Source: an uncultured Bilophila sp.
GTDB taxonomy: Bacteria > Desulfobacterota > Desulfovibrionia > Desulfovibrionales > Desulfovibrionaceae
Direction of reading: 5' to 3'
Assembly: GCA_902373525.1 (NCBI GenBank)
Contig: CABKMN010000067.1
Span: 1 to 12,108, forward strand
DNA length: 12,108 nt
Position numbers and translations under genes: made by a program. Shown here piece by piece: positions 1 to 4,894 of the stretch. Numbering within the stretch: the first letter of the stretch is position 1; every line of letters begins with the position of its first letter. A model generated the notes under the pieces. It saw nothing but the letters and a program-made list of their open reading frames with translations, did no database searches and was not told where the DNA came from.

Positions 1-100
1 TTGTTTGACGACATTGGGTATCCTTTGGGGAGGGGGAAGGGGGCCTTTTTTAAAAGGCTCCCTTCCCCCTCCCCAAAGGATACCCAATGTCGTCAAACAA
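1..100. repeat. Near-perfect 100-bp palindrome at the window edge
   Basis: Base i pairs with base 101-i from position 1/100 to 49/52, with a single mismatch at 42/59 and a two-base centre. The inner part is a G-rich arm, a T-run/A-run core and a C-rich arm. The outer part of the right arm carries the ribosome binding site and first codons of the gene starting at 87, so the left arm is a reverse-complement copy of that gene start. The left arm begins exactly at base 1. The arms are seen directly. Whether the palindrome is in the chromosome or is a fold-back product at a contig end cannot be told from the sequence. Confidence 0.97.
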
Positions 101-335
101 CAAGCAAGGCCTCTTCGACGCTCTGGGGCGGGCCAGCATCATGGGCCTGCACATGGTTTCGGGCGTGATCGTGGGCTGCCTGCTCGGGTACGGGCTGGAC
201 AAATGGCTCGGCACCTCGCCGTGGTGCGCGGGCGTCGGGCTCATCGTGGGCGTGGGCGCGGGATTCCGCAACATATGGCTGGACGCCAAGATATTGCTGC
301 GCCAAGGAGAACAGGACGATGCCAAGAAAAAGTAG
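87..335 (+). CDS. AtpZ/AtpI-family F0-associated membrane protein
   Basis: This is an 82-residue protein of the small family usually encoded first in F0 operons (AtpZ, ATPase gene 1). In related systems it helps assemble the c-ring or conduct Mg2+/Ca2+ with AtpI. Two membrane segments are visible, about residues 15-37 and 46-63. Between them is the family-like stretch GYGLDKWLGTSPW, and a charged Gln/Asp/Lys tail ends the protein. The start at 87 is supported by AAAGGA at 75-80, six bases upstream. The last 17 bases overlap the next gene, so the two are translationally linked. The ribosome binding site and first codons lie inside the terminal palindrome, where a hairpin could mask them if the palindrome is real. 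The family call is by motif and context; the exact function is inferred. Confidence 0.85.
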   Translation: MSSNNKQGLFDALGRASIMGLHMVSGVIVGCLLGYGLDKWLGTSPWCAGVGLIVGVGAGFRNIWLDAKILLRQGEQDDAKKK

Positions 336-762
336 CGGCCCCCTCCATGCGCTGGAAAAGGCCCTCTGGCGGCGCGGCGTTCAGGACCCCACCCTCCGGG
401 AAATCCTCTGCTGGCAGATCGCCGTCACCGTTGTCTGCCTGATCGGCGGCGGACTGATCTGGTTCTTCCACCCGGCGGGACGCTGGCTGTTCTGGTTCGG
501 CTTCGGCGCGCTGCTTTCCGCATGGAATTTTTACGCGCTCATAAAATTCGTTCCCAGAACTATCTCGGGCGGTTGGAGCAAAAAGAATCTCATTGCGCTT
601 CTCGTCCATACCAACATGAGACTTTTATTTACCGGAATTTTGTTGTATATGGCACTGGTACCTTTCAAGGGCTCCATCTCGGCGGTGTTGTCGGGCCTTG
701 CGGTGCTCCTCGTCGGCATGACCGCGGGAGGACTGAAAAAGGCATTGAAAAAACCTGCCTGA
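319..762 (+). CDS. atpI: ATP synthase protein I (AtpI-like)
   Basis: This is a 147-residue integral membrane protein with four predicted helices, about residues 31-50, 55-76, 90-113 and 119-138. A short basic N terminus and a Lys-rich C terminus (GGLKKALKKPA) frame them. This is the usual shape of the ATP synthase I chain, a chaperone-like accessory protein for assembling the subunit c ring in the inner membrane. It is not part of the finished motor. AAGGAG at 304-309 sits nine bases before the ATG, inside the end of the preceding gene. Position between the AtpZ-like gene and atpB agrees with the call. A 168-bp gap separates it from atpB. Sequence conservation in this family is low, so the call rests on topology, size and neighbours. 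Confidence 0.85.
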   Translation: MPRKSSGPLHALEKALWRRGVQDPTLREILCWQIAVTVVCLIGGGLIWFFHPAGRWLFWFGFGALLSAWNFYALIKFVPRTISGGWSKKNLIALLVHTNMRLLFTGILLYMALVPFKGSISAVLSGLAVLLVGMTAGGLKKALKKPA

Positions 763-930
763 CAGGCTACAGAGAGCCTTCACGAAAAGAATCATGTTTT
801 TCCGACGTGTTTTCCCGATGCCGGTACCGGCCGCGGACGAAAACGGGCGGAGTTCGCCGCGATACGGCGGACGGCCTTCCTTTCGGGCGCACTGCGCGCG
901 TAATGACTGACATTTTGAAGGAGCGCACAC

Positions 931-1632
931 ATGGCAGGCGGACTTCCTGAACCGATTCTCATCTCCGAACTGGTTCACTTGGATCATATCACCATCGCCG
1001 GACAGACGGTGGAATTCAGGCACGTTTTCTATACCTGGATGGCGATGCTCATCCTCTTCGCCATCGGCTGGATCGTGCGCCGCAACCTGTCGCTGGTCCC
1101 CGGGAAACTGCAAAACACGTTCGAAATGATCATAGGCGGGCTGGAAGACTTCACCGTCACCAACATGGGCGACGACGGCCGCAAGGTCTTCCCCGTGCTC
1201 GGCGGCCTCTTCCTGTTCATCGCCGTGCAGAACCTGCTCGGCCTCGTCCCCGCCTGCGACGCCCCCACCGCCAACATCAACACCAACATCGGCATGGCCC
1301 TGTTCGTGTTCCTGTACTACAACTATCAGGGCCTCAAACGCTGGCACGGGCACTACATCCGCCACTTCATGGGCCCCATGCTGCCGCTCGCGCCGTTCAT
1401 GATGATCCTTGAGTTCATCTCGCACCTCGCCCGCCCGCTCTCGCTGACGCTCCGTCTTTTCGGCAACATCCGCGGCGAGGAAATCGTGCTCATGCTCTTC
1501 TTCCTGATGGCGCCGCTGGTGAGCACGCTGCCCATCTACTTCCTGTTCCTGCTCGCCAAGGTATTGCAGGCCTTCATCTTCTACATGCTGGCCCTCATCT
1601 ACCTCAAGGGCGCGATGGAACCGGCCCACTAG
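931..1632 (+). CDS. atpB: F0F1 ATP synthase subunit a
   Basis: Subunit a is the stator half-channel protein of F0. It passes ions to and from the c-ring in the cytoplasmic membrane. The 233-residue protein has the family's hydrophobic segments and the signature SLTLRLFGN. The essential stator arginine is R175 (equivalent to E. coli R210), and LQAFIF near the end gives the conserved Gln at 213. E161 and the LARPLSL segment match the usual helix before the arginine. AAGGAG at 918-923 precedes the ATG by seven bases. Length is on the short side but typical of bacteria with a compact N terminus. It is followed after 72 bp by atpE. No atpF, atpH, atpA, atpG, atpD or atpC lies in the window, so F1 and the peripheral stalk must be encoded elsewhere, as in other Desulfovibrio. 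Confidence 0.98.
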   Translation: MAGGLPEPILISELVHLDHITIAGQTVEFRHVFYTWMAMLILFAIGWIVRRNLSLVPGKLQNTFEMIIGGLEDFTVTNMGDDGRKVFPVLGGLFLFIAVQNLLGLVPACDAPTANINTNIGMALFVFLYYNYQGLKRWHGHYIRHFMGPMLPLAPFMMILEFISHLARPLSLTLRLFGNIRGEEIVLMLFFLMAPLVSTLPIYFLFLLAKVLQAFIFYMLALIYLKGAMEPAH

Positions 1633-1658
1633 GCGGGGCCCAATCCTTTCGGGGGAAA

Positions 1659-1673
1659 TGGTCTTTTTGACCA
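1659..1673 (+). other. Small hairpin between atpB and atpE
   Basis: Five-base arms TGGTC and GACCA enclose five T residues, 18 bases before the atpE ribosome binding site. It may shape the message ahead of atpE, which must be translated more often than its neighbours because the ring holds many c subunits. The structure is small, and this role is inferred only. Confidence 0.3.
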
Positions 1674-1704
1674 ACACAATACAACCGCTCAAGGAGCAAC
1701 ATAC

Positions 1705-2043
1705 ATGCGCAAGATTCTTGTGACCGTGCTCAGCACCGTGGCCATGATGGGCATCGCCAGCCTCGCTTTCGCCGCTGACGGCGCCGCCGCCGTGAAACTG
1801 GACTCCGCCGCTCTCGGCCTCGCCGTCATCGGCACCGCTCTGGGCATGGCCATCGCCGCCGCCGGTTGCGGTATCGGTCAGGGCCTCGGCCTGAAGGGCG
1901 CCTGCGAAGGCATCGCCCGCAACCCCGACGCCGCCGGCAAAATCCAGGTCAGCCTGATCCTCGGCCTGGCTTTCGTGGAATCCCTGGCCATCTACTCCCT
2001 CGTGGTGAACCTGATCATCCTGTTCGCCAACCCCTTCATCTAA
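1705..2043 (+). CDS. atpE: F0F1 ATP synthase subunit c with cleavable leader
   Basis: Subunit c forms the rotor ring of F0. The 112-residue product begins with a signal-peptide-like segment (basic MRK, hydrophobic core, AFA-AD cleavage-type site near residue 23). The two-helix hairpin of mature subunit c follows, joined by the polar loop GIARNPDAAGK. The ion-binding carboxylate is E92 in VESLAIY. Gln59 in GIGQG, Ser93 and Tyr97 stand where the Ilyobacter Na+-ring has Q32, S66 and Y70, with the same 33-residue Gln-Glu spacing, but Leu94 replaces T67. The sequence therefore carries most of a sodium-binding ligand set. A strong AAGGAG at 1691-1696 lies eight bases before the ATG. A leader on AtpE is known in Desulfovibrio-type ATP synthases. 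The gene ends its group in front of a double hairpin terminator. Confidence 0.97.
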   Translation: MRKILVTVLSTVAMMGIASLAFAADGAAAVKLDSAALGLAVIGTALGMAIAAAGCGIGQGLGLKGACEGIARNPDAAGKIQVSLILGLAFVESLAIYSLVVNLIILFANPFI

Positions 2044-2056
2044 GAAGCGGCTTATC

Positions 2057-2082
2057 CCTGACGGGGCCCCGGTCCCGTCAGG
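2057..2082 (+). other. Stem-loop after atpE
   Basis: Nine-base arms CCTGACGGG and CCCGTCAGG enclose an eight-base loop, 13 bases after the atpE stop codon. It has no T-run of its own. It sits just upstream of the second, T-tailed hairpin and may protect the 3' end of the atp message. Confidence 0.65.
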
Positions 2083-2087
2083 ATTTC

Positions 2088-2125
2088 CGGGGAGGGACCG
2101 GCAACGCGTCCTCTCCCCGTTTTTT
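2088..2125 (+). terminator. Rho-independent terminator of the atp genes
   Basis: An 11-pair stem runs from CGGGGAGG on the left to CTCCCCG on the right, with one bulged T at 2112. It is followed at once by T6 at 2120-2125. It ends only 26 bases before the rex start codon, so rex either relies on read-through or has a promoter that overlaps this terminator. Confidence 0.85.
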
Positions 2126-2151
2126 CATCTTTTAAGCACTGCGATACCACT

Positions 2152-2802
2152 ATGCTCTCATTCAAAAGCGAACGTATCCCCAGAGCCACTATTCGTCGTC
2201 TCGCCGTCTACGTCCAGGTGCTCGAAAGCATGCAGCGCAACGGCGTGGAAGTCATCTCTTCCGGCCCCCTCGCCGAGGCCTGTGACGTGAACGCCTCGCA
2301 GGTCCGCAAGGACCTCGCCTACTTCGGCGAATTCGGCGTGCGCGGCGTAGGGTACAACGTGGTCAGCCTCATCGCGGCCATCAAGGCTTCCCTCGGCGTG
2401 GACCGTGAATGGCGCGCCGCGCTCATCGGCGTCGGCAACCTTGGCCGCGCCCTGCTGCATCACGCCGAATTCAAGGCTCGCGGCTTCCACATCGTGGGCG
2501 CGTTCGACTGCGATCCGTTCAAGATCGGCGAACAGGTGTACGGCCTCGAAGTCACCTGTACGAGCGATCTCAAGTCCGCCGTCGACGCCAAGGGCATCGA
2601 AATCGGGATCATCACCACCCCGCCGGAACGCGCCCAGCGCGCCGCCGATCACCTGATCGACGCCGGGATCAGCGGTATCCTGAATTTCGCCGGAGCCCGT
2701 ATTCACGCGCCGGAAAGGGTCGTCGTGGAGTATGTGGACTTCTTCCACTATCTCTACGCGCTGGCCTTCAGCATCACCGGCAGCGAACACCGCTCCAAGT
2801 AA
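2152..2802 (+). CDS. rex: Redox-sensing transcriptional repressor Rex
   Basis: Rex binds DNA when NAD+ is high and lets go when NADH rises. In sulfate reducers it controls sulfate activation and energy genes. The 216 residues show the family order. An N-terminal winged helix opens with IPRATIRRLAVY, and its recognition segment is VNASQVRKDLAYFGEFG (about 46-62). A Rossmann domain follows with GVGNLGRA at 93-100 for the dinucleotide. The C-terminal swapped helix contains FFHYLYALAFS. The start at 2152 leaves only nine residues before the conserved core, so no later start is possible, yet no clear Shine-Dalgarno precedes it. The gene sits 109 bp after atpE. From memory, D. vulgaris has the same neighbours. 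The link between redox state and the ATP synthase locus is inferred from this placement. Confidence 0.97.
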   Translation: MLSFKSERIPRATIRRLAVYVQVLESMQRNGVEVISSGPLAEACDVNASQVRKDLAYFGEFGVRGVGYNVVSLIAAIKASLGVDREWRAALIGVGNLGRALLHHAEFKARGFHIVGAFDCDPFKIGEQVYGLEVTCTSDLKSAVDAKGIEIGIITTPPERAQRAADHLIDAGISGILNFAGARIHAPERVVVEYVDFFHYLYALAFSITGSEHRSK

Positions 2803-2805
2803 GTC

Positions 2806-2832
2806 CCGGAGGGGGCATGCGCCCCGCTCCGG
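2806..2832 (+). terminator. Stem-loop after rex, no T-run
   Basis: An 11-pair GC-rich stem (CCGGAGGGGGC against GCCCCGCTCCGG, one bulged G) with a four-base loop starts three bases after the rex stop codon. It lacks a T-tract, so it may mark a weak or factor-dependent end, or simply stabilise the rex message. Confidence 0.5.
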
Positions 2833-2934
2833 ACCGGCCCCGACGACCCGCCGTTGTCTCCCCCCGGCCGCTTTGCGGATCGGGGGTCGTAGCTTCTGTC
2901 CTGTTTTCCGCCGCCGTCCCCCCGGAAGGTTTCC

Positions 2935-3759
2935 ATGCCCCGCCTCAAACTGACCATCGCTTACGTGGGCACCCAATATCACGGGTGGCAGACGCAGGCC
3001 CGCAAGAACGCCGCCAACCTGCCCACCATCCAGAACATCATTGAGGACGCCGTGGCCCACGTGCTCGGCGAACGCGTCCACGTACACGGCGCCGGGCGCA
3101 CCGACGCGGGCGTACACGCCGAAGCGCAGGTCGCCCACCTCGACATTCCCGAATCCCGCGCCCGCATGGATTGGCAGCTCGCCCTGAATACGCTTCTGCC
3201 GCGCGACATCCGCATCGCCGACGCGGCCCTCGTGCCCAACACGTTTCACGCCCAGCACAGCGCCGTCCGCAAGACCTACGAATACCGGCTGTGGCTCTCG
3301 CGGCGCTACACGCCCCCGCAGCTCTATCCTTTCGTCTGGGCCTGCGGCCCCGTCGACGTGGCCCGCATGGACGAAGCCGGGGGATATCTTCTCGGCAGAC
3401 AGGACTTCGCCAGCCTCCGCAACGCGGGGACGGACCTCCACACCACGGTACGGACCATCCTGTCCATCACCCGCACACCCGACGGCCCACTGCCCGAAGG
3501 CTGTCTCGAACTCGTCTGGCGTTTCGAAGCCGACGGCTTCCTCAAACAGATGGTCCGCAACATCATGGGGCTCCTCGTCGCGGTGGGCCGGGGCAAGCTG
3601 GAGCCCGCCGACGTTCCCGGCATCCTGCGGTCCTGCGATCGCCGCATGGCCCCGCTGACGGCTCCGGCCTGCGGGTTGACCATGAAAAAAGTATGGTATG
3701 ACGACGCGGCGTTGGAAGCCTCCGCTCCCAAGATTGAGGATTGTATCGAACACTCTTGA
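2935..3759 (+). CDS. truA: tRNA pseudouridine(38-40) synthase TruA
   Basis: TruA changes uridines 38, 39 and 40 in the anticodon stem-loop of many tRNAs to pseudouridine, in the cytoplasm. The 274-residue protein has the TruA motif GAGRTDAGVHA with catalytic Asp57. Other family marks are the opening LTIAYVGTQYHGWQ, the HAQHSA...KTYEYRL segment and the C-terminal FLKQMVRNIMG. The length is slightly above the usual figure. GGAAGG at 2924-2929 lies five or six bases before the ATG. The 132-bp gap after rex holds a hairpin but no obvious promoter. The gene is followed after 54 bp by the next reading frame, probably in the same transcript. Confidence 0.97.
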   Translation: MPRLKLTIAYVGTQYHGWQTQARKNAANLPTIQNIIEDAVAHVLGERVHVHGAGRTDAGVHAEAQVAHLDIPESRARMDWQLALNTLLPRDIRIADAALVPNTFHAQHSAVRKTYEYRLWLSRRYTPPQLYPFVWACGPVDVARMDEAGGYLLGRQDFASLRNAGTDLHTTVRTILSITRTPDGPLPEGCLELVWRFEADGFLKQMVRNIMGLLVAVGRGKLEPADVPGILRSCDRRMAPLTAPACGLTMKKVWYDDAALEASAPKIEDCIEHS

Positions 3760-3763
3760 ATAG

Positions 3764-3802
3764 TGAGAGGTTCTACGATAACGTTCCCTGAATATCCTCT
3801 CA
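3764..3802 (+). other. Inverted repeat beside a ribosome binding site
   Basis: TGAGAGG at 3764-3770 pairs with CCTCTCA at 3796-3802, and the right arm ends at the first base of the AAGGAG of the next gene. If it forms in the message it could partly cover that site. With only seven pairs and a 25-base loop it may be chance. Confidence 0.3.
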
Positions 3803-3807
3803 AGGAG
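3802..3807 (+). promoter_or_regulatory. Ribosome binding site deciding the start at 3814
   Basis: AAGGAG sits six bases before the ATG at 3814. An upstream in-frame GTG at 3763 would add 17 residues, but its product would overlap this site and it has no Shine-Dalgarno. The ATG is therefore chosen. Confidence 0.85.
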
Positions 3808-3813
3808 CCGCGC

Positions 3814-4236
3814 ATGCCCCAAGTTGCAGCACGCATCAACGAACAGCAGGAACGCTGGCTGAAGGATTACTTCCGCACCAAGAGCGCAGGGGCCGAATTC
3901 ATCCTCCCGTGGGCGGTCGACACGTTTTTCCGCGCGATCACCACCATCAAGAGCACCTTTACCGGGCCGGAACTCAAAACCATCATCGAAGCCCATCGGG
4001 ACCTGCGCCTGTTGCCCGATCATACCCGCCTTTCCTACCTGCTGCTCCGCGTCGGCGATCTCTGCGAGCAGTCCGGCCTGCACACCCGCTACGGCGCAAG
4101 CCGTACGAGCCTTGAGGCCAAGCTCAAGCGCCTCGACGATACCGAAGCCACCGCGCTCATGGTCTGGGCTTCGGCCTTCTGGGTCAGCCGCAATTGTTCC
4201 GCGGAGAACTTGGATGACTACATCGCTTCCTACTGA
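3814..4236 (+). CDS. Hypothetical protein, ribbon-helix-helix-like N terminus
   Basis: I do not recognise this 140-residue protein as a named family; similar small proteins probably occur only in Desulfovibrio relatives. It has no signal peptide or membrane segment and is rich in Arg, Glu and Leu. The first 40 residues (VAARINEQQERWLKDYF, then SAGAEFILPWAVDTFF) follow the short strand, helix, helix pattern of ribbon-helix-helix DNA-binding proteins. The remainder looks all-helical, with paired hydrophobic stretches (LSYLLLRVGDLCEQ and TALMVWASAFWV). The last residues (ENLDDYIASY) are acidic. It follows truA by 54 bp and ends before a strong terminator, so it is the last gene of this run. A DNA-binding or small regulatory role is only a guess from the N-terminal pattern. 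Confidence 0.8.
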   Translation: MPQVAARINEQQERWLKDYFRTKSAGAEFILPWAVDTFFRAITTIKSTFTGPELKTIIEAHRDLRLLPDHTRLSYLLLRVGDLCEQSGLHTRYGASRTSLEAKLKRLDDTEATALMVWASAFWVSRNCSAENLDDYIASY

Positions 4237-4260
4237 TACACTCCCCCGAGGTCTTGTCGG

Positions 4261-4296
4261 AAAGCCCCGTTGCCCCCAAGGCTCCGGGGCTTTTTT
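4261..4296 (+). terminator. Rho-independent terminator
   Basis: AAAGCCCCG pairs with CGGGGCTTT, and the stem runs into T6 at 4291-4296. It lies 24 bases after the stop codon of the hypothetical gene and closes the rex-truA run of genes. Confidence 0.93.
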
Positions 4297-4328
4297 CGTA
4301 GGCTGTGTCATAGAAAATGGTTGATGTT

Positions 4329-4355
4329 TTATTCCTTGAAATTCCAAAGGAATAA
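4329..4355. repeat. Inverted repeat TTATTCCTT/AAGGAATAA
   Basis: Nine-base perfect arms are separated by nine bases, in an AT-rich patch 32 bases after a terminator. It is operator-like in size and spacing, but no promoter can be assigned next to it. Confidence 0.55.
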
Positions 4356-4485
4356 CCCCAAAATGCCCCAAGCATGGATTCCGCCGAGGGGAGAACTGGA
4401 GAAAAAGATTGTATTTTCACCGTGCTGTGGAGATGAAACAACCACATACGATGACAGAGCCTTTTCGTATAACGGAGAGCGAAGA

Positions 4486-4524
4486 CTGGGGGAGGAGGCT
4501 TTTTGAAAAAACACCCTCCCCCAG
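4486..4524. repeat. G-rich/C-rich hairpin with T5/A6 core
   Basis: CTGGGGGAGG at 4486-4495 pairs perfectly with CCTCCCCCAG at 4515-4524. Between the arms lies a T5-G-A6 core that pairs on itself, with some unpaired bases between core and arms. The layout (G-rich left arm, T-run, A-run, C-rich right arm) is the same as in the palindrome at the window start. This suggests a family of dispersed hairpin elements rather than a plain terminator. Confidence 0.75.
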
Positions 4525-4829
4525 CCCCCTCCCGCAAAACTTCGACCGTATCGAATCCCCGTCCCGCGGCTTTCCCGATTGCCGTTTGAGGCAAAGATCG
4601 CCTTTCGGCATGAAACGAGTTGATCCACAGGGGTGCGTTTCAACGGTAAAGGCGGGGGAAGACGTTTGGAAAAGGCCAGAGGGGACATCAAGAGGCTCTA
4701 CGGCAGGGCCCTATGAAGGGAGAGGAGATGTTTGGGCCAAGGGGATGGGCGCCGATGGAATGGGCACCGTCTCAAGAGGTTCGATACGGTCAAAAGTCGT
4801 TCAAAGAGGGGATGGGAGAGGAAAAGGGA

Positions 4830-4851
4830 GGCGAAGCGCTCCGCCTTCGCC
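4830..4851 (+). other. Small hairpin ahead of the molybdoenzyme gene
   Basis: GGCGAAG pairs with CTTCGCC around an eight-base loop, ending 43 bases before the start codon at 4895. It has no T-run. It may be a leader structure. Confidence 0.4.
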
Positions 4852-4894
4852 GCTCTAATTTCCTTCCCGCCCCCAGCGTCCAAAGGAAGAAAAG

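Larger units (their letters stand above)
4297..4894. other. 598-bp region without a convincing gene, rich in inverted repeats
   Basis: No reading frame here has both a ribosome binding site and protein-like composition. Four structures are visible. There is a 9-bp inverted repeat (4329-4355) and a G-rich/T5-A5 hairpin (4486-4524). The 12-mer GACCGTATCGAA at 4544-4555 returns inverted at 4780-4791. A small hairpin (4830-4851) lies just before the molybdoenzyme gene. From about 4640 to 4840 the top strand is strongly purine-rich, with short repeated blocks such as GGGGATGGG. It may contain the promoter of the molybdoenzyme gene, but I see no clear -35/-10 or sigma-54 match. A decayed mobile or coding remnant is possible. 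Confidence 0.6.

Noticed and set aside
794..910. A 38-codon frame between atpI and atpB
   Set aside because: No Shine-Dalgarno before its ATG and no recognisable features. The protein is Arg/Pro-rich as expected from GC-rich non-coding DNA.
625..1692. A 355-codon minus-strand frame opposite atpB
   Set aside because: Highly charged, repetitive product with no motif. It only reflects codon bias of atpB.
4303..4330. A sequence like an insertion sequence end (GGCTGTGTCATAGAAAATGG)
   Set aside because: No matching inverted end, target duplication or transposase fragment is visible nearby.
2158..4371. A 737-codon open frame on the minus strand across rex and truA
   Set aside because: It is the mirror of well-recognised genes in GC-rich DNA. 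Its product is low-complexity, with no known motif, and it has no ribosome binding site.
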